From Streptomyces venezuelae (GTDB lineage Bacteria > Actinomycetota > Actinomycetes > Streptomycetales > Streptomycetaceae): a stretch of DNA of 64,000 nucleotides. This document shows positions 24,686 through 32,265 of the stretch, piece by piece (within the stretch, counting starts at the first letter, position 1; the number at the start of each line of letters is the position of its first letter). The stretch lies in NCBI RefSeq assembly GCF_008642355.1, contig NZ_CP029193.1, positions 186,001-250,000 of the forward strand, in the 5' to 3' direction. The translations under genes were made by a program, and so were the position numbers. Below the pieces are notes generated by a model. It did no database searches and was not told the origin of the DNA. It saw nothing but the letters and a program-made list of their open reading frames with translations.

Positions 24686-24784
24686 TCACCGCGGGCGCCC
24701 AGAGTTGTGCTGCTCCGGTCGCGCACGGCGTGTGGTGACCCGACCGGGCGCCCTCAGGCACATACGACTGCAAGGAGATCCACC

Positions 24785-25024
24785 ATGTCCGCAACGAAGA
24801 AGACGCTGAGCGTGGTCCTGGGCACCGGCGCCCTGGTGATGGGCGCTGCGGGTCTGGCTTCTGCCGACGCCGGCGCGCAGGGCGCTGCCCAGAACTCGCC
24901 CGGCGTCATCTCGGGCAACGCCCTCCAGGTCCCGATCCACATCCCGGTCAACGCGTGTGGCAACACCGTCGACATCATCGGCCTGCTGAACCCGGCCTTC
25001 GGCAACACCTGCGTCAACGACTGA
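24785..25024 (+). CDS. Short chaplin (hydrophobic aerial-hypha surface protein)
   Basis: A 79-residue precursor: a Sec signal peptide (KKTLSVVLGTGALVMGAAGLASA, cleavage near residue 28) and one chaplin domain with SPGVISGNALQVPIHIPVN and CGNTVDIIGLLNPAFGNTC. Two Cys are present, as in ChpD/F/G/H-type short chaplins and unlike ChpE. Chaplins assemble into amyloid-like fibres that coat aerial hyphae and lower surface tension. GGAGAT precedes the ATG. The gene is monocistronic, followed by a strong terminator, and a BldN-like promoter lies upstream. Which chaplin this is cannot be settled from one copy. Confidence 0.95.
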   Translation: MSATKKTLSVVLGTGALVMGAAGLASADAGAQGAAQNSPGVISGNALQVPIHIPVNACGNTVDIIGLLNPAFGNTCVND

Positions 25025-25080
25025 TCTGACGCCCCACGCCGCGCGGAGCCGAGCCCGGCCCGCGCGGCGCGCAGGAGCAA

Positions 25081-25117
25081 GCGCGCCGCCGGCCTTCCCT
25101 TTCGGCGGCGCGCTTTC
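25081..25117 (+). terminator. Intrinsic-type terminator after the chaplin gene
   Basis: GCGCGCCGCCG (25081-25091) and CGGCGGCGCGC (25103-25113) make a perfect 11-bp stem with an 11-base loop, followed by TTTCG. It also lies at the end of the convergent gene at 25152. Confidence 0.85.
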
Positions 25118-25151
25118 GTGCGCCTTGGGGCGCACTCGTCGGTGGGCGGGA

Positions 25152-25490
25152 CTACCAGTTGTCCGGCCGCACCTCGTAGGTGAGCGTGTAGTGGGCGTCG
25201 TCGCCGCGGAACACGGCGACCTGCTCGCCGCGGCCCGAGACGGCCGGGCTGATGTGGAAGTCGCCCAGGTGATCGTTGGGGTCGAGGGTGTCGTGCTCCC
25301 ACACGGAGACGACGTCGGCCCCGCTGTTGGACAAGGTGAACGGCCCGTTGTTGACGTTGATGACGTCACCCTTGCTGACGTCGCCGCGCCCCCAGACGCG
25401 GCCGCCGCGGAAGTCCACCCACGTCTCGTCCTCGCCGCTGTCCTCGGTCTCGATGCAGCGCAGTTGGTAGAACTTGACCTGGTGTCCCAT
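25152..25490 (-). CDS. Small acidic beta-rich protein with Asp-rich loop (112 residues), function unknown
   Basis: A 112-residue soluble protein starting MGHQVKFYQLRCIETEDSGEDE. Alternating strands and a VWEHDTLDPNDHLGDFHIS segment suggest a small beta-sandwich with a calcium-binding loop, similar in style to C2-like domains; this is inference from pattern only. There is no signal peptide. A GGAGACGG site lies before ATG 25490. It converges on the chaplin gene across a terminator and shows no operon partner. Similar small proteins are common singletons in Streptomyces; no function is known to me. Confidence 0.75.
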   Translation of the reverse strand: MGHQVKFYQLRCIETEDSGEDETWVDFRGGRVWGRGDVSKGDVINVNNGPFTLSNSGADVVSVWEHDTLDPNDHLGDFHISPAVSGRGEQVAVFRGDDAHYTLTYEVRPDNW

Positions 25491-25646
25491 GTCCGTCTCC
25501 CTGATCCTTCTCCGCGTCGGACGGGTTTCCGACACCCATGAGAATGCGCGCATCAGGACTACCCTCGCGTCCACTCTGGAGTGGATTACCGGTGTACGAC
25601 CCAGGGTGTACGTTTCTGCGTGGAGTCGAGCACGTTTCATGGACCC

Positions 25647-26255
25647 ATGAGCGACTCGAGCGACCCCATGGATGCGTCAACCGCGCTGGTCAAAGCCGCG
25701 GACGTCACCCTCGAACCGATCGGGGCGCGGGCGCTCCTCGTGGACCGGGACGTGCTCCTCGTCCCCGATCCGCCGCCGCTCCTCGTCGAGCCGCCGGGGG
25801 CGCTGGTCGCGGTGATCGTGCCGGTGCCCGAGGAGAGCGGGCCCGTGGAGCGGATCGGGGTGGCCGACGTCGAGCACCTCGTGCGGGGCGAGGGCCAGGA
25901 CCAGGGCCGGGAGGGGGGTCTGGACCTGGGGCAGGGCGGGGGTGAACCTCCGTCGGGCGTGCTGGCCAGCGTCGTCCGGCTCGCCGGTCCCTCGCGCTAC
26001 GTGGTCCGCGCCGAGCCCGCCACGCAGCGGCGGCTCGCCGAGGCGCTGCGCATCGAGGACGGCGACCTGTGGGCGGCGATGCGCGAGCTCGGCTACGACT
26101 CCTCGGTGCCCGCCCGGCCCAGGAAGGCGGGCCCGGCCACGCTGAGCGAGGACCGGCTGGACGCGCTCGCCGCGGGACCCTGCCGGGTCATCCGCACCTG
26201 CCTGCCCCACCCGCCGCACCCCGACACGCCACACTCGCCGACCGGACCACGATGA
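25647..26255 (+). CDS. Unknown protein coupled to the downstream histidine kinase gene
   Basis: A 202-residue protein from ATG 25647 (MSDSSDPMDAS). It has a hydrophobic beta-rich middle (VLLVPDPPPLLVEPPGALVAVIVPVPE), a Gly/Gln-rich stretch and a helical LAEALRIEDGDLWAAMRELGYDSSV part, then a Pro/His-rich tail. I do not recognise a domain. Its stop overlaps the start of the histidine kinase gene (ATGA at 26252), which argues for a real gene and a possible accessory role in that signalling system. An antisense frame covers most of it but has poor protein-like composition. The start is uncertain. Confidence 0.55.
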   Translation: MSDSSDPMDASTALVKAADVTLEPIGARALLVDRDVLLVPDPPPLLVEPPGALVAVIVPVPEESGPVERIGVADVEHLVRGEGQDQGREGGLDLGQGGGEPPSGVLASVVRLAGPSRYVVRAEPATQRRLAEALRIEDGDLWAAMRELGYDSSVPARPRKAGPATLSEDRLDALAAGPCRVIRTCLPHPPHPDTPHSPTGPR

Positions 26256-27475
26256 CCGGCCCCGGAACCGTCCTCGGCAGGCTGTACCGGGCGGCGCCCG
26301 CCGTCCAGGACTCGGTGCTCGCCGCCGCGCTCCTGCTGCCCGACCTATTTCTCTTCTCGGACTTCGCGCTTCCCTCCGTCGGACTCGCCGACCGGCTGCT
26401 CACGGTCGGGTACGCCGTGCTCGGCTACGCGGCGCTCGCGGTGCGGCGGCGTGCGCCGCTCGCGGTGTTCGGCCACGTGTGGGCGCACGCGCTCGGCGGT
26501 GAACTCCTCACCGCCGCAGGGGCGTTCGACTACAGTCCGACCCTGGCCCTGCTCACCGCCCTCTACACCGTCGCCGCCCTGCGCGGCGCCCGGCCCGCCG
26601 TGCTCGCGCTGGTGTCCGTGGCGGTACCGGTCGCGCTCTCGGTGCGGGCGGCGCTCGCCGACGTACCCGAAGCGGAGCGGCTGACGTCTCTGCTCGGGGT
26701 GGCCTGCTTCTACGGGCTGCTCCATCTGGAGGTGTGGGCGGTCGGCCGGTGGGTGCGCGCGGGGCGCGCGGCGGCGATCCGGGACCGGCTCGCGGTGGCC
26801 CGCGCCGAAGAGGCTGTGCTGTCCGAACGTGCGCGTACGGCACGCGAGTTGCACGACATCGTCGCCAACGCGGTCACCGTGATGGTGCTGCAGGCGGGCG
26901 GCGCTCGTCATGTGCTGCGGACCGACCCGGACCGGGTCGAGTGCGCGCTCGAGCAGATCGAGTCGTGCGGCAAGACAGCGGTCGCCGAGCTGCGGCACAT
27001 GCTGTTGGTGCTGCGCGCCGACGGTGAGCGGCTCGCAGCCGACGAGCCGAGCTTCGGCCTGGCCGACCTGGACCCGCTCCTGAACGGCGTGCGCCAGGCG
27101 GGCCTGACCGCGCACTTGCGGGTCACGGGCGACCCCGCCCCGCTTGGCAGGAGCGTCGACCTGACCGCTTACCGGCTGGTGCAGGAGGCGCTCACCAATG
27201 CGGCCAAGCACGCGGGTCCAGGTGCGGTCACCGTCGTACGGCTCGACTGGCACCCGGCGGGAGACCGGCTGAAGATCACGATCCTGGACGACGGCCGGGG
27301 CGTCCCGCCCGCCGACCGCTCCGAACTCTCGACCGGGCACGGTCTGCTGGGGCTGCGCGAGCGAGTGGCCGTGTGCGGCGGCACGTTCGAGGCCGGTCCG
27401 GTCAGGAACGGCGGCTTCCGGGTCACCGCGGGCCTCCCGACGCGGGAACTCTCCCCGCAGGAGGCCGGGTCATGA
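26252..27475 (+). CDS. Two-component sensor histidine kinase, NarL/LiaS-like
   Basis: A 407-residue membrane kinase. Five or six membrane segments span residues 20-170 with no large extracellular domain, as in intramembrane-sensing kinases. Then comes the HisKA_3 box SERARTARELHDIVANAVTVMVLQAG with the phosphorylated His, and an HATPase domain with LVQEALTNAAKHAG (N box) and ILDDGRGVPP (G1), STGHGLLGLRERV (G2). It phosphorylates the response regulator encoded directly downstream, which it overlaps by four bases. The signal is unknown; cell-envelope stress is typical for this type. Confidence 0.92.
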   Translation: MTGPGTVLGRLYRAAPAVQDSVLAAALLLPDLFLFSDFALPSVGLADRLLTVGYAVLGYAALAVRRRAPLAVFGHVWAHALGGELLTAAGAFDYSPTLALLTALYTVAALRGARPAVLALVSVAVPVALSVRAALADVPEAERLTSLLGVACFYGLLHLEVWAVGRWVRAGRAAAIRDRLAVARAEEAVLSERARTARELHDIVANAVTVMVLQAGGARHVLRTDPDRVECALEQIESCGKTAVAELRHMLLVLRADGERLAADEPSFGLADLDPLLNGVRQAGLTAHLRVTGDPAPLGRSVDLTAYRLVQEALTNAAKHAGPGAVTVVRLDWHPAGDRLKITILDDGRGVPPADRSELSTGHGLLGLRERVAVCGGTFEAGPVRNGGFRVTAGLPTRELSPQEAGS

Positions 27476-28149
27476 TCCGGGTACTGATCGCCGACGACCA
27501 GGCGATGGTGCGGTCCGCGCTCGCCTTGCTGCTGACCGGCGAGGACGGCATCGAGGTGGTGGGCGAGGCCGCGGACGGCGCCCAAGCGGTCGCGCGCGCC
27601 GCGGAGCTGTGTCCCACGGTCGTCGTCATGGACGTACGGATGCCCGGCACGGACGGGGTCGAGGCGACCCGGCAGATCACCGCCGACACGTTTCCGGGCG
27701 AGGCGCGGGTGCTGGTCCTGACGACGTACAACGTCAGCGAGGCCGTCTACCAGGCGTTGCGCGCCGGGGCCTCCGGATTCCTGCTCAAGGACGCAGCCCC
27801 CGGCGAACTGGTGGGCGCGGTGCGGGCGCTCGCCGACGGCGACGGCTGGCTGGACCCGGCGGTGGTCGCCGACATGCTGGCCGAGTTCGCCGCCCGCCCG
27901 GAGCGGATCAGACCGGCCCCCGCGGAGCTCGCGGCGCTCACCGGCCGGGAGCGGGAGGTCCTCGTCCTGGTCGCCCACGGCTTCTCGAACGCGGAGATCG
28001 CCGCCCACTTGTTCATCGGCGAGGCCACGGTCAAGACCCACATCGGCCGGATCCTCCTGAAACTCGGCATGCGAGACAGAGCCCAGGCAGTCGCCGCGGC
28101 CTACCAGTGCGGCCTGGTAACCCCGGGCTCTTCCCCTCCGCTCCCCTGA
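27472..28149 (+). CDS. Two-component response regulator, NarL/LuxR family
   Basis: A 225-residue regulator with a canonical receiver (IADDQAMVRSA acidic pocket, phospho-Asp in VVVMDVRMPGTDG, Thr in VLTTYN, Lys in FLLKDA) and a C-terminal LuxR helix-turn-helix (LTGREREVLVLVAHGFSNAEIAAHLFIGEATVKTHIGRILLKLGM). All phosphorylation residues are intact, in contrast to the regulator at 37181. ATG 27472 overlaps the kinase stop. It is the cognate partner of the upstream kinase; targets are not evident. Confidence 0.93.
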   Translation: MIRVLIADDQAMVRSALALLLTGEDGIEVVGEAADGAQAVARAAELCPTVVVMDVRMPGTDGVEATRQITADTFPGEARVLVLTTYNVSEAVYQALRAGASGFLLKDAAPGELVGAVRALADGDGWLDPAVVADMLAEFAARPERIRPAPAELAALTGREREVLVLVAHGFSNAEIAAHLFIGEATVKTHIGRILLKLGMRDRAQAVAAAYQCGLVTPGSSPPLP

Positions 28150-28218
28150 ACCGGTGGATCCCGGCGCGGGTAAGCCCTGCGGACACCTTTGGAGACCGTC
28201 CGGGAACCCGATAGCGTC

Positions 28219-28920
28219 ATGGCCGTGACGACCGACTCGCGCGCGAAGAACACCCCCGCTCCGGACTCGCCGGCACCTGCGGGAACGACAGTGTCCCCCG
28301 CCCAGGGGCGCGCCGCCCGGCAGGTCACCGACCTCATCGCCCTACTGCTGCCACTCCTCGCCTTCGTGGTCCCGGTGGTGCTGGTCAGACGAGACCTGAT
28401 CAGCTCGGGGATCCTTCTCCTCAACATCTTTGCCCCGTGGGTCAGTTGTCTGGTGGCGTCGTACGCCTCCATGGGCTGGCATGCCCGTACGTACGACGGC
28501 GGCCTGCTCTCCGCCCGCACCCTCACCGGCCGCCACACCATCGATCTGGCTCGGCTCACCAAGGTCGGTCGTCTTGAGGTGCCGGTCCAGACGCGGATGG
28601 ACGACCGGCTGATCCTCACCGATACGCACGGCGTGCGGCTTGTCCTGGACAAGCTGGCGGGCGGCGACGAGACCGTCGACGCCCTCGTCCGCCGCGCCCT
28701 CCTCGCTCGCCCGCCCGGCGCGGAAGTCATCGTCTCGGACCGCGCCGCGGAACGCCTCGACCTGCGAAAAGAGGTCACCCGCCCGCGCCGCCGCTTGAAA
28801 CCCGGCCGCAAGATCCGCGAGGGCGTCATCGACAACGTGCCGCTGCTCGCCTTCTTCGTTCTCACGCCGGTCTGCTTCGGAGTCACGGTTCTGGCGTGGT
28901 TGCTGGCGAACCCCGGCTGA
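28219..28920 (+). CDS. Membrane protein of unknown function with PH-like cytoplasmic segment
   Basis: A 233-residue protein from ATG 28219. Two membrane segments (LIALLLPLLAFVVPVVLV and ILLLNIFAPWVSCLVASY) precede a soluble stretch, about residues 85-175, with strands such as LTGRHTIDLARLTKVGRLEVP and LILTDTHGVRLVL that look like a PH/YdbS-like domain, and a last membrane segment (LLAFFVLTPVCFGVTVLAWLL) ends the protein. It has no recognisable catalytic motif. It lies 70 bases after the response regulator on the same strand and may be read from the same transcript. Confidence 0.75.
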   Translation: MAVTTDSRAKNTPAPDSPAPAGTTVSPAQGRAARQVTDLIALLLPLLAFVVPVVLVRRDLISSGILLLNIFAPWVSCLVASYASMGWHARTYDGGLLSARTLTGRHTIDLARLTKVGRLEVPVQTRMDDRLILTDTHGVRLVLDKLAGGDETVDALVRRALLARPPGAEVIVSDRAAERLDLRKEVTRPRRRLKPGRKIREGVIDNVPLLAFFVLTPVCFGVTVLAWLLANPG

Positions 28921-28933
28921 GCTGCCCCCTCCC

Positions 28934-29974
28934 TCACAGGCAGGCGATCAGTTCCTCCCTCCCCGTTACGCCCGTCTTGCGGTAGACCGCCTTGAAGTGG
29001 TCGTTCACCGTGTGCGGGGACAGGTTGAGGCGGCGGGCTATCTGTTTGGCTGCCAGGCCTTGCAGGGCCTGCTCGATGACGGTGCGTTCCCTGGGTGAGA
29101 TGCCGTACCACTGGGCGAGCGCGGGGAGCAGTTCCGTGGGTGCGGCGGGCTGGAGGGTGACGACGGTGTCGCCTGTCATCGCGCCGTCCAGGGGGTGGGC
29201 CTGGAGGGAGAACCAGCCGAGGGGGGTGGGGGCGCGGGTGATCGCGGGCATGGCGGTGCGCCGGGCCGTGTAGGTGATGTGCCAGATGAAGCTGAACAGT
29301 TCCTGGTCGCTTGCGGGGTAGACGCCGGGCAGGATGCCCCGCAGCGCCTCGCGCCCCGTGGGGGTCGCTCCGGCGATCTCGTCGTTCTTGCCGATGACGA
29401 CGACGGCCGGGGGGAGGTGGACCTGCCGGGGGCGCAGCGGTTTGTCCGTGACGTACCGCGTCACGGCTGCGGCCAGCGGCTCCGCCAGTCGGGCGGCGCG
29501 GGTCTTCTCCGCCGGGGAGAAGGGTCTGGAGGTCCGCTCCCGCAGCAGTACCAACGCGCCCCGGGCGACGCCGCTTCGGGACAGGGCGATGCACAGCTCG
29601 CTGCCGTAGTCGTCGGCGGCCATGATGCCGTGGAGGCGACGTGTGTCGGGGCACGGGTCCTGCGCCCCCGCGCCGAGCACGACCGCCGGACAGGGGCCGT
29701 GGAGGAGGTCTGCGACGGGTCTGCGGGTCCGGCCGAGGGCGTTCGCCCGGTCCATCCGGCGCCGTGCGCGGCTGCTGTAGCTGTTCTCGCAGGCGAGGAA
29801 GCAGCGCGCGCCCGTGACGGGGTCGAATCCGGAGAGCAGGTAGCCGTCGTGCGGCAGGACCGTGGCGAGGTGCTGCGAGAGCACGCTCCCCAGCTCCGCC
29901 ACGGTTCCCGCCCGCGCCGCCGCCTCCGGCACGGCGCGGCTCACCGCGTCCACGGAGCCCATCCGCAAGGTCAT
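28934..29974 (-). CDS. LuxR family regulator with GAF-like N-terminal region
   Basis: A 346-residue protein. The C-terminal 65 residues are a LuxR helix-turn-helix (ISPRERTVIEQALQGLAAKQIARRLNLSPHTVNDHFKAVYRKTGV). The N-terminal part (ATVLPHDGYLLSGFDPVTGARCF ... ELCIALSRSGVARGALVLLRER) has the look of a GAF sensor domain. No receiver domain is present. ATG 29974 (MTLRMGSVD) is the first start ahead of the sensor region. The gene ends 14 bases from the convergent membrane protein. Its targets and ligand are unknown. Confidence 0.87.
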   Translation of the reverse strand: MTLRMGSVDAVSRAVPEAAARAGTVAELGSVLSQHLATVLPHDGYLLSGFDPVTGARCFLACENSYSSRARRRMDRANALGRTRRPVADLLHGPCPAVVLGAGAQDPCPDTRRLHGIMAADDYGSELCIALSRSGVARGALVLLRERTSRPFSPAEKTRAARLAEPLAAAVTRYVTDKPLRPRQVHLPPAVVVIGKNDEIAGATPTGREALRGILPGVYPASDQELFSFIWHITYTARRTAMPAITRAPTPLGWFSLQAHPLDGAMTGDTVVTLQPAAPTELLPALAQWYGISPRERTVIEQALQGLAAKQIARRLNLSPHTVNDHFKAVYRKTGVTGREELIACL

Positions 29975-30062
29975 GGGTCGAGCGTGACAGTCGACGCCGG
30001 CAACCGCCGTTGTTTTTACGCCTTTTGGTGTTACGTACGGTTGCGCGTCCGCGCGGCGAGCC

Positions 30063-30563
30063 TCATGCCGTCGGGACGGCGTCCGCCCGCAGGGTGCCGG
30101 CGGCCTCGGTCGCCGTGTAGGTGGAGGCGAAGGTGAACGCCCGCGGGGAGGGGCCGTTCGCCCGCAGATCCGCCAACCGCTCCAGGCCCTCGTCCACCGT
30201 CGGCACGTGCCCGGCGGGCACCCACCACAGCACCAGGTACGCCTCGACGTGCCGGTCGAACCATTCACGTCGGCGTCGCATCACCTCCAAGTGGCCGCTG
30301 CGGTAGGTGAATTCCCACAGCGCCTCGGGCGTCTCCCACACCGACATGGTGACGATGACGTCCTCGCCGGCCGGGCGCAGCGCGGTCGCGTCGGGCGCCC
30401 CCTCCTCGACCAGTCGCCATATGAAACCGGGTGCGCCGTCGGCGGCGGCGTTCACGGGATTGAGCAGCTCGACGAACGACTCCATGCGCGGGTCGTCCAG
30501 GGGATGGCGAAGCTTGGCGAGGTTGAGCTCGGCGAGGTGGGCGGCAGGCGCGGCTGAGGTCAT
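30063..30563 (-). CDS. DUF3291 family protein (ABM-like)
   Basis: A 166-residue soluble protein matching DUF3291: HLAELNLAKLRHPLDDPRMESFVELLNPVNAAADGAPGFIWRL, then VTMSVWETPEALWEFTYRSGHLEVMRRRREWFDR and LVLWWVPAGHVPTVDEGLERL. The fold is a dimeric alpha/beta barrel related to antibiotic-biosynthesis monooxygenases; activity is not known. A consensus -35/-10 pair places transcription start on the ATG itself, so the mRNA is probably leaderless. The regulator gene directly upstream likely controls it. Confidence 0.88.
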   Translation of the reverse strand: MTSAAPAAHLAELNLAKLRHPLDDPRMESFVELLNPVNAAADGAPGFIWRLVEEGAPDATALRPAGEDVIVTMSVWETPEALWEFTYRSGHLEVMRRRREWFDRHVEAYLVLWWVPAGHVPTVDEGLERLADLRANGPSPRAFTFASTYTATEAAGTLRADAVPTA

Positions 30564-30569
30564 GCCGTC

Positions 30570-30608
30570 ATCCCAGCACGAGCCGCTTTTCTATGTCAAT
30601 GAATATTG
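30570..30608 (-). promoter_or_regulatory. Promoter with overlapping dyad for the DUF3291 gene; predicted leaderless mRNA
   Basis: On the minus strand a perfect TTGACA (30599-30594) and TGGGAT (30575-30570) are 18 bases apart, and the -10 ends six bases before ATG 30563, so the transcript should start at the start codon. CAAT-GAAT-ATTG (30597-30608) overlaps the -35 and lies in the last codons of the upstream regulator gene; it is a plausible operator. Confidence 0.65.
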
Positions 30609-31279
30609 TTTTTAGAAGCCTCGATGATCACGCAGCACTCCCCCGGTCTGGCGTCCATCCGGGCACGCACCGCCCCATCCGATCCGATCAGCCCCTCAAG
30701 CAGTGCGAGGTTCATGCCGCACACCAGCGGCGGGAAGCGCTCGGCCACTGCGTGGAAAGGGCAGTTGCGCATACGGACGACGCGGGACGCGGGCCCGCCC
30801 GTCCCCTCGTCCGCGTCTTCGATGTGCGGTTCGTAGCCGCGCGCGGCGAGCAGCTCCATCGCCGCGTCCACGTCGTCGCACGACTCCGCCGGTCCGCGCA
30901 GGGCCTCGCCCCGGCGGCGCGCCGCCGCGCACAGCCCGTCGTCCAGACCGGCTTCCTCCGCGGCCTCGGCGAGGAGTTCGGCGGCGGTGCGGTAGTCGCG
31001 GGCGGGCAGCGAGATCGACCGTTCGGCCCGCGACCGCGTGTAGACCTTGGCGGGACGGCCCGCCCCCGGCCCCGAACGCCCCGTCAGACGGCGGCTGCCG
31101 CTCTCCAGGAGGCCGGCTTCGGCCAGCTTGTCCAGGTGGTGCGCCGCGAGCGTGCGTGCCACCCCGGTGGCCTCGGCGGCCTCGTTGCGCCCGACCTCAC
31201 GGCCTTGCTCCGCCACGTACTCGTACAGGCGACGCCGCACCGGGTCCTGCAGTGCCGCGATCGCGTCGATGTCCTCCAC
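30596..31279 (-). CDS. Winged-helix regulator with Cys-rich C-terminal domain (SufR-like)
   Basis: A 227-residue regulator. Residues 5-60 form an ArsR/DeoR-like winged helix (LQDPVRRRLYEYVAEQGREVGRNEAAEATGVARTLAAHHLDKLAEAGLLE). The C-terminal domain carries the pattern C..., RMRNCPFHAVAERFPPLVCGMNLALLEGLIG and ECCVI, which fits the cysteine pattern of SufR-type Fe-S or metal-sensing regulators. The family represses Fe-S assembly or redox genes, but no suf genes are near; the DUF3291 gene downstream is the likely target. The gene's last codons are A/T-rich and include the dyad at 30597-30608. Confidence 0.85.
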   Translation of the reverse strand: MEDIDAIAALQDPVRRRLYEYVAEQGREVGRNEAAEATGVARTLAAHHLDKLAEAGLLESGSRRLTGRSGPGAGRPAKVYTRSRAERSISLPARDYRTAAELLAEAAEEAGLDDGLCAAARRRGEALRGPAESCDDVDAAMELLAARGYEPHIEDADEGTGGPASRVVRMRNCPFHAVAERFPPLVCGMNLALLEGLIGSDGAVRARMDARPGECCVIIEASKNNIH

Positions 31280-31334
31280 CTGGCCATTCTAGGAACAGTG
31301 CCGACGGGGGGCGTCGCTCGGCGGCGTACGTCGT

Positions 31335-32255
31335 TCAGCCGCGGGCGTGGGCCGTCGGCTCGTCCAGCAGGAAGGACCCCACGAGGGACGTGACCGCCTC
31401 GGGACGCTGCAACGGCAGCATGTGGTCACAGTCGGGAAAAGTGACGACCCGGCTGCCCTCGATCTTCGCGGCGAACGCCTGCAGTTCCTCGTGCGGATGG
31501 AGGTGGTCGTGGCCACCGCAGAACACCAGCGTGGGCACCCCGGACAGACCGCCGTGCAGGGGCCGGCGGCGCGTGATCAGGGCGGTGGCCAGCAGGTCCA
31601 CCTTGCGCGGCACATGGGCCGCGTTGCGCATGAAGCGCCGAAGGTATCCGCGGGTCAGCGCCCGCCGGTGGACGTGGTGGCTGTCGTCGAGGCAGAGCAG
31701 TCCGTCGGCCATCAGGGCGGCGAAACCCTCCGCGTCGCCGGCCCTCGCGCAGCCGACGGCGGTACGCAGGTGACTCTCCATCTCGTCCGTGACGTCGCCG
31801 GGGACGCCGCCGAGCAGCAGCCGTGCGACGCGCTCGGGGTGGCCCTGCGTGTACTGCAGCGCGACGGCCGCGCCCAGCGAGTAGCCGTAGAGGTGGATGC
31901 GGGCGGCGCCGAGGTCGTCGACGACGCTCGCGAGTCCTTCGCAGAGGAGGTCGAGGCCGTCCCCGTGCTGGAAGGCGGCCGGGTCGAGGCCCGGCAGGTC
32001 CAGCGTGACCAGGCTCGCCCGGGGCAGGACGGCCTCTTCCAGGTACGCCCAGTCGTGCATGCCCTCCAGCACCCCGCCGAGCGCGACGACCGGCTCGTCG
32101 CGGGTCTTCCGGGCGGGGTCCGATTGCCGCAGTACCCGGTAGTTGTACGGCACCCCGTGCGCGGTCACCGTGCGGACGTATTCCTCGATCATGCTTCTTT
32201 CCGGTTCGGTCACAGCGATCGTTTCGGGCGAGGGCGAGCGGTCTCGGACGGTCAC
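31335..32255 (-). CDS. Alpha/beta hydrolase of the ACP/ketosynthase mini-operon
   Basis: A 306-residue alpha/beta hydrolase. The nucleophile Ser is in LYGYSLGAAVAL, the acid Asp in FCGGHDHLHP and the His in DCDHMLPLQ. The LVTLDLPGLDP segment is typical. It has no signal peptide, so thioesterase or acyltransferase action on an acyl-ACP is plausible. It begins ten bases after the ketosynthase stop (GTG 32255; the in-frame ATG at 32192 is an alternative) and forms a three-gene unit with ACP and ketosynthase. Confidence 0.83.
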   Translation of the reverse strand: MTVRDRSPSPETIAVTEPERSMIEEYVRTVTAHGVPYNYRVLRQSDPARKTRDEPVVALGGVLEGMHDWAYLEEAVLPRASLVTLDLPGLDPAAFQHGDGLDLLCEGLASVVDDLGAARIHLYGYSLGAAVALQYTQGHPERVARLLLGGVPGDVTDEMESHLRTAVGCARAGDAEGFAALMADGLLCLDDSHHVHRRALTRGYLRRFMRNAAHVPRKVDLLATALITRRRPLHGGLSGVPTLVFCGGHDHLHPHEELQAFAAKIEGSRVVTFPDCDHMLPLQRPEAVTSLVGSFLLDEPTAHARG

Positions 32256-32265
32256 TCCCGGTCGG

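Noticed and set aside
25677..26234. Minus-strand frame opposite the gene upstream of the histidine kinase
   Set aside because: Its Arg/Pro/His-rich composition and missing ribosome site are less convincing than the plus-strand gene that overlaps the kinase start.
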